This document shows, piece after piece, positions 27,985 to 37,157 of a DNA stretch of 64,000 bases. Every line of letters starts with the position of its first letter. Positions within the stretch are counted from its first letter, which is position 1. The stretch is from Asinibacterium sp. OR53 (GTDB lineage: Bacteria > Bacteroidota > Bacteroidia > Chitinophagales > Chitinophagaceae). A program made the translations under genes and the position numbers. The stretch lies in contig NZ_KI911562.1 in assembly GCF_000515315.1 (NCBI RefSeq), positions 1,694,505-1,758,504 on the forward strand, in the 5' to 3' direction. The notes under the pieces were generated by a model, which was given only the letters and a program-made list of their open reading frames with translations, did not search any database and had not been told where the DNA came from.

Positions 27985-29002
27985 GACGGTATGCTTTCAC
28001 AGTATCAACAAAAGCCCTGGCATGGTCTACCGGTACATTCGGCAGGATGCCATGACCCAGGTTGGCAATATGGTTTCCCGGTCCGAATGCAGCGAGCATC
28101 GCTGTTACTTCCTTGCGGATAACCGGAATGGGTGATAAGAGTTTGGCCGGATCGAAATTTCCCTGCAGTGTAACCTGCTTGCCCGCCAGTTGCCTGGCCA
28201 CAGTGGGTTTGATACACCAATCGATACCCAGTCCATGCGCTCCTGTAGCCGCCATCTCATCCAGGCTATGCCAGGCGCCTTTGGCAAAAATGATCACAGG
28301 GGCTTTGTCCTTCACGGCAGCAACGATCTGCCTGATGTATTGCAGTGAGAGGTTTTCAAAATCATCAGGACCCAGTAATCCACCCCAGCTGTCGAATAGC
28401 TGCACTGCATCGGCACCGGCGCGAATTTGTCCTTGCAGGTAAGCGATGGTGGTATCGGTGATCATCTGCAATAATTGATGGGCCAGTTCCGGTTGTGTAT
28501 AACAAAAGGCCTTTGCTTCATCAAATGTTTTGGAGCCTTTGCCCTGCACCATATAACATAAGATGGTCCAGGGAGCGCCGGCAAAACCGATCAGGGGCAC
28601 GCGGCCATTCAGTTCCTGCTTGATGAGTTTGATGGCATCCAATACATAACCGAGGGTTTCTGTTATTTCAGGTACGCGGATGCGGTTCAGGTCGTTCTTT
28701 GTTTTAATTGGATCGGGCAGCCAGGGGCCTTTGCTTTCCACCAACTGCACTTCAAGTCCCATGGCCTGTGGTACTACCAGTATGTCTGAAAACAGGATGG
28801 CGGCATCTACACCAATGATGTCAACCGGTTGCAAGGTAATCTCGCAGGCCAGTTCCGGTGTTTGACAACGTTCAAAGAATCCATACTTTTCACGCAATAC
28901 CATGTATTCGGGGAGGTATCTTCCTGCCTGGCGCATCATCCATACAGGTGTTCTTTCAGTGGGCTCTCCGCGGAGTGTTTTTAATAATAGATCGTTCTTC
29001 AT
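27977..29002 (-). CDS. hemE: Uroporphyrinogen decarboxylase
   Basis: A 341-residue TIM-barrel enzyme that removes four acetate carboxyls from uroporphyrinogen III. The N-terminal [15 protein letters not shown] holds the substrate-binding Arg residues, followed by the catalytic Asp region [14 protein letters not shown] and [14 protein letters not shown]. It is overlapped by hemF and separated from hemD by a mini-repeat (copy E). Confidence 0.96.
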   Translation of the reverse strand: MKNDLLLKTLRGEPTERTPVWMMRQAGRYLPEYMVLREKYGFFERCQTPELACEITLQPVDIIGVDAAILFSDILVVPQAMGLEVQLVESKGPWLPDPIKTKNDLNRIRVPEITETLGYVLDAIKLIKQELNGRVPLIGFAGAPWTILCYMVQGKGSKTFDEAKAFCYTQPELAHQLLQMITDTTIAYLQGQIRAGADAVQLFDSWGGLLGPDDFENLSLQYIRQIVAAVKDKAPVIIFAKGAWHSLDEMAATGAHGLGIDWCIKPTVARQLAGKQVTLQGNFDPAKLLSPIPVIRKEVTAMLAAFGPGNHIANLGHGILPNVPVDHARAFVDTVKAYRHA

Positions 29003-29019
29003 TTTACATCTTTTTTCAT

Positions 29020-29046
29020 CGTCATCCTTCGCTCGCTCAGGATGAC
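29020..29046. repeat. Dispersed palindromic repeat, copy E (short form)
   Basis: A 27-base remnant: GTCATCC, then TTCGCTCGCTCA, then GGATGAC. Only the outer edges and part of one arm remain. It covers the last three codons and stop of hemD. Confidence 0.75.
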
Positions 29047-29732
29047 ATTATTGCTTTTCTTATCAACGCTTCTTTATCGGGGGAGTCTCCCACCTTCACA
29101 GGATTGCTGCAATATTTTTTCACAGCCGCTTTTGTTGTATTGCCTATTGCATATACTACCGTATGTTCGGGCAATTTGTTTAGCTTGAAAAAACTGTCAA
29201 CTGCACTCGGACTGAAAAATACCACTGCATCATAGGCTTTGTCCACTTTGTGTGGCAGCAACCTTGTTTGGTATACCGTTATTTCATTGACCACTATGTT
29301 GTGTTCCTGCAATTGATGTGGAAGTTCATCGCGGCGGTTATTGCCGCAAAAGAAAAACACTTCTTCGGGACTGTCTTCTATAATGGCATCGGCCAATGCC
29401 ATCGCATGATCGGCTGTTGCAGTAATTGACTGTGCGCCGAAATAATCCGATACCAGTTCCTGTGTTTTATGACCAATGCAGTAGATACGCCATTCGGGCA
29501 CCTGCTGATCCAGCATATCGGTAACCGCTTTCACCGCATTCATACTGGTGAAGACGATTGCAGCCCTTTGCAGTGCAGCCTGTTCTATCTCCTGTTGCAC
29601 TTCCACATCCTCAATGGCTTCCGTTTCAATGAACGAAATGGCTTCCAGCTCAATATTTTTTGATTGAGCTGCGCGAACCAATGCAGCGCTCACTGGCCGG
29701 GTAGATAATATGGTTTTACGAATGGGTTGCAT
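29037..29732 (-). CDS. hemD: Uroporphyrinogen-III synthase
   Basis: A 231-residue two-domain enzyme that closes and inverts ring D of hydroxymethylbilane. The family is poorly conserved in sequence; typical pieces seen are [22 protein letters not shown] and [11 protein letters not shown]. Context makes the call secure: it sits between hemC (17-base overlap) and hemE. The last codons and TGA lie in repeat copy E. Confidence 0.88.
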   Translation of the reverse strand: MQPIRKTILSTRPVSAALVRAAQSKNIELEAISFIETEAIEDVEVQQEIEQAALQRAAIVFTSMNAVKAVTDMLDQQVPEWRIYCIGHKTQELVSDYFGAQSITATADHAMALADAIIEDSPEEVFFFCGNNRRDELPHQLQEHNIVVNEITVYQTRLLPHKVDKAYDAVVFFSPSAVDSFFKLNKLPEHTVVYAIGNTTKAAVKKYCSNPVKVGDSPDKEALIRKAIMSS

Positions 29733-30639
29733 TGCGAATGGCAGCTACTATTTCGCCGGCTCCCTGCTCCAGCAGTTGGGTGGCGGCAGTTATACCAATG
29801 CCCGTGCTTTTTTGCACGGGAACCTGGATAGCTGTTTCTAACTTTTGTTTACCGTCGGGTGAAAGGATATTGCCACGGAATAAAACAGTATCATTGGATA
29901 ATTCAGCCAGGGCACTGATAGGTGTGGTACATCCGCCGAACAAACTGCGGAGAAAATCTTTTTCGATTTGTGTGCATAGTGCAGTAGTTGCATCGTTCAT
30001 TAAAGCACAGGCATCGGCTACTGTATGTTCATGCTCCCTGCATACTACCATGATGGCTCCTTGCGACGGAGCGGGCAGCATCCAATCCAGTTCTATGGCA
30101 TTATCGGGCCGCAGGCCGATGCGCTCCAGCCCGGCGGCGGCAAAAATGGCGCCATGCCAATTGCTTTCTGCCAGCTTGCGCAACCGGGTGTTCACATTAC
30201 CGCGCAAACTTTCTATACGATGATGCGGATAATGGTTGAGCCATTGTGCTTTCCTGCGGGTGCTGCTGGTGGCAATGGTGAGGTCATTCGACTCACTCGG
30301 CTGCGCTCGGGATGACGAAGGAACTAAAATATCTTTATACGAAGCCCTCTTTAGCACGGCAGCTTGTATGATGCCTTTTGCCGGTTGTGTTGGTACATCT
30401 TTCATAGAATGCACCGCGATGTCTATGCGTTTATTCAAAAGAGCTGCGTCGAGGGTCTTGGTAAAAATGCCCTGCACACCTATTTCATACAACGGTGTTA
30501 CCAGGTCGAGGTCGCCATCACTTTTCACCAACACCAGCTCACTGGATATACCATGTTGTTTCAGTTGTTCCTGTACCAATGTAGCCTGCCAGACAGCCAA
30601 TTGACTGTCGCGCGTGCCAATTCTTAATAGCTTGTTCAT
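29716..30639 (-). CDS. hemC: Porphobilinogen deaminase with a repeat-derived insert
   Basis: A 307-residue enzyme that links four porphobilinogens into hydroxymethylbilane. RIGTRDSQLAVWQA, HSMKDVPTQ, TSSTRRKAQ and LRGNVNTRLRKL are conserved, and the dipyrromethane cofactor cysteine is in FGGCTTPISA. Residues about 107-119 (PSSSRAQPSESND) are encoded by a palindromic repeat and fall in the variable loop before TIATSSTRR, so the protein is probably still active. It overlaps hemA by 4 and hemD by 17 bases. Confidence 0.95.
   Translation of the reverse strand: MNKLLRIGTRDSQLAVWQATLVQEQLKQHGISSELVLVKSDGDLDLVTPLYEIGVQGIFTKTLDAALLNKRIDIAVHSMKDVPTQPAKGIIQAAVLKRASYKDILVPSSSRAQPSESNDLTIATSSTRRKAQWLNHYPHHRIESLRGNVNTRLRKLAESNWHGAIFAAAGLERIGLRPDNAIELDWMLPAPSQGAIMVVCREHEHTVADACALMNDATTALCTQIEKDFLRSLFGGCTTPISALAELSNDTVLFRGNILSPDGKQKLETAIQVPVQKSTGIGITAATQLLEQGAGEIVAAIRNATHS
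30282..30321. repeat. Dispersed palindromic repeat, copy F, inside hemC
   Basis: GGTCATTCGACTCACTCGGC then TGCGCTCGGGATGACGAAGG. It keeps the repeat's outer edges and inner arm pieces in about 40 bases and adds no frameshift. It is the only copy found fully inside a gene. Confidence 0.8.
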
Positions 30640-31856
30640 CTTATAGTGCTGCTGGTCATGAAATCATTGATCGCCTCTATATAGTGGCAGCCGGGTTGGT
30701 GCTGGTGGCGCATTTTCAAGGCCACATTGTTCACCACTTTCTGTATGGCAGCTTTGTTGATAGGTGTTGAAGATAATTGCTGGTGCGCCGAGCGGAATAT
30801 TTCACAACTGTACATGTCTTGCAGTTTCTGCTTGACCGCTTTCAATACCGGAACATGGCTGCGCAGACTGAGCCATTCTTCGAATTCGGCTTTATGTGTT
30901 TCAATGATGGTCAGCGCTTTGGGCACTTCTGCTTTTCTTTTCAGCAATGTTTCATCGTTGATCTTTGACAGGTCATCCACGTTGGCCAGGGTAATATGTG
31001 CTAAAGTGCCGGCCGCAGGTTCAATATTATTGGGGATAGACAAGTCGATCAATATCTTGGGTGTACTGTTGATCAATTGTTGACGGGTGATGACCGGACT
31101 ACTGGCATTGGTAGCCACAATGATGACCGACGCATCCTGTACCTGTTGTTCCAATGATTCGTAAGGAGCAGCTTTCAGTCCCATTTCATTTGCCAGCTCC
31201 ACTGCTTTTTCTGGTGTGCGGTTGATCAACACAATGTCTTTGATACCCAGGTAATCGATCAGGTTCTTGCAGGTATTGCGACCGATCTTGCCGGTGCCCA
31301 ACAATAGTATCTGTTGGCTGCTATGATCAATAAGGCGTGATTTAAGGAATTGAATGGCGGCAAAAGAAACAGAAATAGTACCTCCGCTGAGCGCCGTTTC
31401 ATTCTTGATGGTTTTAGAAGCCTGCAATACGGTGTTGAATAACCTTTCCATGAAAGCGCCGATGCAGTTTCTTTCTTTGGCGAACTTAACGGCCTGTTTC
31501 ATTTGTCCAACGATCTCATAATCGCCCAGTATCTGGGAATCGAGACCGGCGCCAACTGCAAAAATGTGGTTGATGGCGTCATGGCCTTGCCTGATATAAC
31601 ATCCTTCGGTAAAAACAGCGGCTGAACCTGTGGTTACACTGCACAATAATTCAATTAATAAAGCAGCATTGTCGGCCAAGCCATAAATTTCAGTACGGTT
31701 ACAGGTACTGAGCACAAATACTTCCTGTAATCCATACAGGGAAGCTTTTTGCAGGAGCGTTGCGTATTGATCGGGCCCTACAGCAAACTGACCGCGGATA
31801 TGCGCATCTGTTTTTTTATAGTTGATACCTGCCACAAAAAATTGATCAATAGCCAT
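30636..31856 (-). CDS. hemA: Glutamyl-tRNA reductase
   Basis: A 406-residue NADPH enzyme that reduces Glu-tRNA to glutamate-1-semialdehyde, the committed first step of C5 tetrapyrrole synthesis. The nucleophilic cysteine is in VFVLSTCNRTEIYGL, and the NADPH fold shows LLLGTGKIGRNTCKNL. It is the first gene of the minus-strand hem operon, diverging from hemH across a 167-base control region. Confidence 0.95.
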   Translation of the reverse strand: MAIDQFFVAGINYKKTDAHIRGQFAVGPDQYATLLQKASLYGLQEVFVLSTCNRTEIYGLADNAALLIELLCSVTTGSAAVFTEGCYIRQGHDAINHIFAVGAGLDSQILGDYEIVGQMKQAVKFAKERNCIGAFMERLFNTVLQASKTIKNETALSGGTISVSFAAIQFLKSRLIDHSSQQILLLGTGKIGRNTCKNLIDYLGIKDIVLINRTPEKAVELANEMGLKAAPYESLEQQVQDASVIIVATNASSPVITRQQLINSTPKILIDLSIPNNIEPAAGTLAHITLANVDDLSKINDETLLKRKAEVPKALTIIETHKAEFEEWLSLRSHVPVLKAVKQKLQDMYSCEIFRSAHQQLSSTPINKAAIQKVVNNVALKMRHQHQPGCHYIEAINDFMTSSTIR

Positions 31857-31885
31857 GCTTTCCCTTCTTACTGATAATAACTACG

Positions 31886-31893
31886 CAAAGGTA
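31886..31893 (-). promoter_or_regulatory. Candidate -7 element for the hemA operon
   Basis: TACCTTTG read on the minus strand, 30 bases before the hemA start. It fits TAnnTTTG, but no good upstream TTG is present at the usual spacing. Confidence 0.3.
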
Positions 31894-31997
31894 TCGTCAA
31901 CAGTTTCTAAAAGGGTATGATTTCCGTCAATTCATTGTCATTTCTCTGTCACAATACAAGAAGCGCTATGAATGCTGTTCTTTTGCCGCTTCCTGAT

Positions 31998-32005
31998 TAC
32001 ATTTG
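31998..32005 (+). promoter_or_regulatory. Candidate -7 element for hemH
   Basis: TACATTTG, 18 bases before the hemH start, fits TAnnTTTG. The upstream TTG lies only 12 bases away, so the match is partial. The divergent placement with the hemA motif supports a shared control region. Confidence 0.35.
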
Positions 32006-32023
32006 CACACACACAATTATATT

Positions 32024-33043
32024 ATGCCCGAACCTGTTAAAAAAGCTTTATTGTTGATGAACCTGGGATCGCCGGACTCAACGGAAGTAAGAGACGTAAG
32101 AAGATACCTGAATGAATTCCTGATGGATGCAAGGGTCATAGACATTCCTTATATCCTGCGTACCATATTGGTGAAATGGCTCATCGTTCCTAAAAGAGCG
32201 CCCCAATCTGCTGAAGCGTATCGTACCATCTGGACCAAAGAAGGGTCACCCCTGATCGTACTCACCCGGCAATTGCAGGAAGCATTGCAGCAACAGACCA
32301 GTGTACCTATTGAAACAGCCATGCGTTACGGCAACCCTTCACCGGCACAGGCTTACGAACGTTTGCTAAAGGCCCACCCGCAACTGGAAGAAGTGATACT
32401 GCTGCCGCTGTATCCTCATTATGCCATGAGCAGTTTTGAAACGGCTGTAGAATATGCAAAAGAGCAACTGGCAGAAAAATCCTATCCTTTTAAGCTAAGC
32501 ATTATACAGCCTTTTTATAATGAGCCGCATTATATTCATGCATTGGCCGAAAATATCAGGCCCTGGCTGGCACAGGAATATGATCATATCCTGTTCAGCT
32601 ACCACGGTGTTCCGGGCAGGCATATCAGGAAAAGTGATACAACGGGCTGCCATTGCCTGCAATCGGCCCACTGTTGTGAAACGCCTTCTCCTGCACATGC
32701 TACCTGTTATCGTCACCAGGTATTTGAGACCACGAAACTGGTAACGGGGGAGCTGGGTATACCGCAAGACAAATACAGTATTTCTTTCCAGTCGCGACTG
32801 GGCAAAGGATGGCTGGAACCTTTTACAGACATACGTTTGGCCGAAATGCCGAAAGAAGGCATCAAAAAACTGCTGATCCTTTGTCCGGCTTTTGTGAGTG
32901 ATTGCCTGGAAACGCTGGAAGAGATTGAAGAGCGGGGAAGAGAAAGTTTCATGAACGCCGGGGGAGAGTCGTACAAGATGATTCCTTGTTTAAATACCCA
33001 TCCTTTGTGGGTGCAGGCAGTAAGAGAAATCACTGGTGTTTGA
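32024..33043 (+). CDS. hemH: Ferrochelatase
   Basis: A 339-residue enzyme that inserts Fe2+ into protoporphyrin IX. The catalytic histidine is in FSYHGVPGRHIRKSD, and the later motif is SFQSRLGKGWLEPFTD. A Cys-rich stretch (TGCHCLQSAHCCE) follows the first motif. In some ferrochelatases cysteines bind a [2Fe-2S] cluster, but those are mostly C-terminal, so the role here is uncertain. The ATG giving MPEPVKKALLLMNLG is chosen over an ATG 7 codons upstream, which would overlap the -7 motif. It heads the plus-strand hemH-hemJ pair. Confidence 0.93.
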   Translation: MPEPVKKALLLMNLGSPDSTEVRDVRRYLNEFLMDARVIDIPYILRTILVKWLIVPKRAPQSAEAYRTIWTKEGSPLIVLTRQLQEALQQQTSVPIETAMRYGNPSPAQAYERLLKAHPQLEEVILLPLYPHYAMSSFETAVEYAKEQLAEKSYPFKLSIIQPFYNEPHYIHALAENIRPWLAQEYDHILFSYHGVPGRHIRKSDTTGCHCLQSAHCCETPSPAHATCYRHQVFETTKLVTGELGIPQDKYSISFQSRLGKGWLEPFTDIRLAEMPKEGIKKLLILCPAFVSDCLETLEEIEERGRESFMNAGGESYKMIPCLNTHPLWVQAVREITGV

Positions 33044-33052
33044 TTTTTGTTA

Positions 33053-33132
33053 CGTCATCCCGAGCGCAGCCGAGGGACCTGCCCGAACCTTCAAGCAGCT
33101 CCCTCGACTCGCTTCGCTCGCTCGGGATGACG
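33053..33132. repeat. Dispersed palindromic repeat, copy G
   Basis: Left arm CGTCATCCCGAGCGCAGCCG and right arm ending GCTTCGCTCGCTCGGGATGA then CG. It is the C/G subtype with a shortened left arm like copies A and C. It lies between hemH and hemJ. Confidence 0.88.
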
Positions 33133-33146
33133 ATAAAATAAATGCT

Positions 33147-33698
33147 ATGTACGTATACCTGAAAGCTCTTCACATCATCTTCGTCGTAACCTGGTTTGCC
33201 GGCCTTTTCTACATGCCACGCCTGTTCATTTATGCAACGGAAGCAGCAGAACAACCAGAACTGGTGCGTGATATCCTGCACAAACAGTTTTTTGTTATGA
33301 TGAAACGGTTGTGGTATGGCATTACCTGGCCCTCCGCCATACTTACCCTGTTATTGGGATTGAGCGTGCTGTTCAATGGCGGGTGGGACAAGCTGCTGTT
33401 TGAGCCTGCCGGCAGGTGGTTATTGCTGAAATTGCTTTTTGTACTGTTGCTCTATGTATATCATTATTCACTGCATTGCATCTTCAAACAGGAAATGCGG
33501 GGAATATTCAGGTATAGTTCCCAGCAATTGCGCATCTGGAATGAAGTAGCCACCATTTTTTTAATTGCTATTGTGATGCTGGTAGTGGTGAAGCAGGGCA
33601 TGAGCCTTGTATGGGGATTGATTGGATTGGTGGTGTTCATTGTATTGCTCATGAGCGCTATCAGGATATACAAACTGATCCGGAAAACGAAAACCTAA
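33147..33698 (+). CDS. hemJ: Protoporphyrinogen oxidase HemJ
   Basis: A 183-residue membrane protein with four to five helices, the HemJ type of protoporphyrinogen IX dehydrogenase. The conserved histidine and following motif are in ALHIIFVVTWFAGLFYMPRL (residues about 7-26), with a conserved Lys-Arg segment in MKRLWYGITWPSA. The ATG giving MYVYLKALH is used. The frame is open further up only because the repeat has no stop there. With hemF and hemH it completes the path to heme; no hemG or hemY is needed. Confidence 0.9.
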   Translation: MYVYLKALHIIFVVTWFAGLFYMPRLFIYATEAAEQPELVRDILHKQFFVMMKRLWYGITWPSAILTLLLGLSVLFNGGWDKLLFEPAGRWLLLKLLFVLLLYVYHYSLHCIFKQEMRGIFRYSSQQLRIWNEVATIFLIAIVMLVVVKQGMSLVWGLIGLVVFIVLLMSAIRIYKLIRKTKT

Positions 33699-33812
33699 GT
33701 TGGCGGTAATGTATATAAAATATACCGCATACGACCTCTGTTTTCGCCCTTATTTGTACCTTCGCAAACATTTTTAATCATTGACAGCTAACCGATCGAA
33801 CGGAGAAATCGT

Positions 33813-36800
33813 ATGAGTGCGAAATACCAGGAATTTTCAGGGTTGGATCTGCCCTCTATAGAGCAGGAAATACTGGCCAAATGGAAAAGCGGACAGGCAT
33901 TTGAACAGAGTGTATCATTGCGTGAAGGGAAGACGCCCTTTGTGTTTTATGAAGGTCCGCCCAGCGCCAACGGTATGCCTGGTATTCACCATGTGATTTC
34001 CCGTACGCTGAAAGACATGGTATGCCGCTATAAAACCATGCAGGGTTACCAGGTAAAAAGAAAAGGAGGCTGGGATACGCACGGATTGCCGGTAGAGCTG
34101 GGCGTAGAGAAAGAGCTGGGTATTACCAAAGAAGACATCGGCAAAAAAATATCGGTAGAAGCGTACAACCAGAAATGCCGCGAAGCGGTGTTGCGTTATA
34201 AAGACAAGTGGGATGAGCTTACCACCAAAATGGGCTACTGGGTAGACCTCAATGATCCCTATGTTACTTTCGAGAACGATTATATTGAAACGCTTTGGTG
34301 GATATTGAGCGAATTGTACAAGAAAGGTTTCCTGTACGAAAGTGTAAGCATACAACCTTATTCGCCTGCAGCGGGAACCGGTTTGAGTTCACATGAGCTG
34401 AACCAGCCCGGTACCTACAAAGATGTGAAAGACACCAGTGCGGTGGCCATGTTCAAGGCGGTGAAAAATGAACGCTCACGATTCTTATTCGATGCGGCTG
34501 GTTCGGATGAAGTGTTCTTTTTAGCTTGGACTACCACGCCCTGGACATTGCCATCTAACCTGGGCCTGACCGTGGGAGCGAATATCGAATATGTATTGGT
34601 TAAGACCTTCAATCCCTATACCCATCTCCCCGTTAATGTGGTACTTGCCAAAGCCTTGCTGGGCAAGTATTTCAAGCCGGAAGGAGAGAGTAGTGATTTC
34701 GACGGTTACCATGCAGAAGTGAAACTATTACCCTGGAAAATCCTTGCCACATTCAAGGGAAAAGACATAGAAGAATGCAGGTATGAACAATTACTGCCTT
34801 ATGAAGCCAATAGTCCGGCGCATGCAGGCGGAGATCCGTTCAGGGTTATCGTGGGTGATTTTGTAACTACAGAAGATGGTACCGGTATCGTGCATACGGC
34901 TCCGGCATTTGGTGCGGATGACTACAAAGTGGGACAGAAATACAATATCGGTATCCTTACCATGGTAGACCGTGAAGGAAAATTTGTAGACGGATTGGGT
35001 GAGTTCAGCAATCGTTACGTAAAGAATTACAAAGACGATCCGAACTACGAAGATGTGAATGTAGACATCAGCGTAAAACTCAAAAAAGAAAACAGGGCCT
35101 TCAAAGTAGAAAAATACGAACACAGTTACCCGCATTGTTGGAGAACAGATAAGCCGGTGCTCTATTATCCGCTCGACGCCTGGTTCATCAAAACCACAGC
35201 GGTGAAAGACCGGATGGTGGCGCTGAATAAGACCATCAACTGGAAACCCAAATCAACCGGCGAAGGCCGTTTTGGTAACTGGTTGGAGAACATGGTGGAC
35301 TGGAACCTCAGCCGCAGCCGTTACTGGGGTACGCCTTTACCCATCTGGCGTACCGAAGATGGAAGCGAAGAAATATGCATCGGATCCATTACCGAATTAA
35401 ATGACGGTATCCGCAAAGCCAATGAAGTATTAGGTGGCGATGTGAACAAACATTACCTGCACGAAGGTATACTCGACCTGCACAAACCTTTTGTGGATGA
35501 GATTGTACTGGTAAGCACCAAAGGCCAGCCCATGCACCGTGTGCCCGACCTGGTGGATGTTTGGTTCGACAGCGGCGCCATGCCTTATGCACAATGGCAT
35601 TATCCTTTCGAGAACAAAGCATTGGTGGATAAAGGAGAAGCTTTCCCTGCCGATTTTATTGCAGAAGGGGTGGACCAGACACGCGGATGGTTTTATACCC
35701 TGCATGCCCTGGCCGTGATGTTGTTCGATAGTGTGGCATATAAGACTGTGGTGAGCAACGGACTGGTGTTGGATAAGAACGGTAACAAGATGAGTAAGCG
35801 CCTGGGTAATGTGGTGGATCCTTTCGATACCATCAAAAAATACGGGGCCGATGCCACACGCTGGTACCTCATCACCAATGCCTCTCCCTGGGATAACCTC
35901 AAATTTGATATTGCCGGTATACAGGAAGTGCAGCGCAAGTTCTTCGGCACTTTGTATAATACTTATCAATTCTTTGTACTCTATGCCAATGTAGATGGCT
36001 TTGCATTTAAAGAAGCTTATATACCGTTGGCAGAAAGGCCGGAGATCGATCGCTGGATATTATCGTCACTGAACAGTTTGACTAAAAAAGCCACTGCCGC
36101 CATGGATGATTATGAACCCACGCTGGCAGGAAGGGCGATAGAAGAATTTGTAGACGAGCATTTGAGCAACTGGTATGTACGCTTGTGCCGTCGCCGTTTC
36201 TGGAAGGGCGAATACGAGCGGGACAAGATCAGCGCTTACCAGACTTTGTATGAATGCCTGGAAACCATTATCCGGTTAATGGCTCCCATTTCTCCGTTCT
36301 TCAGTGATGCGGTGTTCCGTCATCTCAACGCAGTAAGCAAAAGATTTAAGGTGGAATCCATTCACCACGCCGATTACCCGGTTGCCAACGAGCAGGCGAT
36401 AGACAGTTTACTGGAAGAACGCATGCAACTGGCGCAGGATGTTTGTTCGCTGGTATTATCGCTTCGGAAAAAAGTCAACATCAAAGTACGCCAGCCTTTA
36501 CATAAAGTATTGATTCCTGTATTGGATCCGGCGATGAAAGAACAGTTGTTAAAGATCGAAGACCTGATCAAGGCAGAGGTGAATGTGAAGGAAATGGAAT
36601 ACATCACTGAAACAGAAGGTGTGATCAGGAAAAAGGTCAAACCCAATTTCAAAGCACTGGGTACCCGCATGGGCGCTAGAATGAAAGCGGTAGGGGCAGC
36701 CATCGGGGCGTTCAGCCAGCAGGACATTGCCACGATCGAAAAAGAGGGAAAGTACGTCCTTACGATCGACGGCGAGGAGGTATTACTGGAACTGAGTGAT

Positions 36801-37151
36801 GTGGATATTGCTGCGGAAGACATACCCGGATGGAGTGTTGCCAGCAAAGGCAGCCTGACGGTGGCACTGGATATTACTATTACGGAAGACCTGAAACAGG
36901 AAGGGGATGCCCGGGAATTCGTCAACCGCATACAAAATATTAGAAAAGAAAGCGGTTTTGAACTCACAGACCGTATATTCGTAGATGTGCTTGAGACAGC
37001 GAGTCTGAAGCCCTCTATTATTAAATATAACGATTATATTTGCCGCGAAATTTTGGCAGATGTCATTGAATGGAAGCCCGAAATTGAGGATGGCATTGAA
37101 ATTGAAGTCAATGACGCACTGCTGAAAGTGGTAGTAAACAAAAAAGGATAA
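33813..37151 (+). CDS. ileS: Isoleucyl-tRNA synthetase (IleRS2-like) with altered signature motif
   Basis: A 1112-residue class I synthetase that charges tRNA-Ile, with an editing domain in the middle and an anticodon-binding C-terminal half. PPSANGMPGIHHVISRTLKD aligns without gaps to the usual PPYANGxxHIGHxxxxxxKD, so H-I-G-H is replaced by G57-I58-H59-H60. The second motif is normal (NKMSKRLGN). TTPWTLPSNLGL is a conserved editing-domain strand. Length and the absence of a C-terminal zinc ribbon fit the eukaryote-like IleRS2 class. It is followed at 6 bases by the TraR/DksA gene. Confidence 0.95.
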   Translation: MSAKYQEFSGLDLPSIEQEILAKWKSGQAFEQSVSLREGKTPFVFYEGPPSANGMPGIHHVISRTLKDMVCRYKTMQGYQVKRKGGWDTHGLPVELGVEKELGITKEDIGKKISVEAYNQKCREAVLRYKDKWDELTTKMGYWVDLNDPYVTFENDYIETLWWILSELYKKGFLYESVSIQPYSPAAGTGLSSHELNQPGTYKDVKDTSAVAMFKAVKNERSRFLFDAAGSDEVFFLAWTTTPWTLPSNLGLTVGANIEYVLVKTFNPYTHLPVNVVLAKALLGKYFKPEGESSDFDGYHAEVKLLPWKILATFKGKDIEECRYEQLLPYEANSPAHAGGDPFRVIVGDFVTTEDGTGIVHTAPAFGADDYKVGQKYNIGILTMVDREGKFVDGLGEFSNRYVKNYKDDPNYEDVNVDISVKLKKENRAFKVEKYEHSYPHCWRTDKPVLYYPLDAWFIKTTAVKDRMVALNKTINWKPKSTGEGRFGNWLENMVDWNLSRSRYWGTPLPIWRTEDGSEEICIGSITELNDGIRKANEVLGGDVNKHYLHEGILDLHKPFVDEIVLVSTKGQPMHRVPDLVDVWFDSGAMPYAQWHYPFENKALVDKGEAFPADFIAEGVDQTRGWFYTLHALAVMLFDSVAYKTVVSNGLVLDKNGNKMSKRLGNVVDPFDTIKKYGADATRWYLITNASPWDNLKFDIAGIQEVQRKFFGTLYNTYQFFVLYANVDGFAFKEAYIPLAERPEIDRWILSSLNSLTKKATAAMDDYEPTLAGRAIEEFVDEHLSNWYVRLCRRRFWKGEYERDKISAYQTLYECLETIIRLMAPISPFFSDAVFRHLNAVSKRFKVESIHHADYPVANEQAIDSLLEERMQLAQDVCSLVLSLRKKVNIKVRQPLHKVLIPVLDPAMKEQLLKIEDLIKAEVNVKEMEYITETEGVIRKKVKPNFKALGTRMGARMKAVGAAIGAFSQQDIATIEKEGKYVLTIDGEEVLLELSDVDIAAEDIPGWSVASKGSLTVALDITITEDLKQEGDAREFVNRIQNIRKESGFELTDRIFVDVLETASLKPSIIKYNDYICREILADVIEWKPEIEDGIEIEVNDALLKVVVNKKG

Positions 37152-37157
37152 AAGCGT

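Noticed and set aside
33036-33146. Upstream extension of hemJ through repeat copy G
   Set aside because: It would overlap the end of hemH and translate the palindromic repeat; HemJ proteins begin at the MYVYLKALH-like N-terminus.
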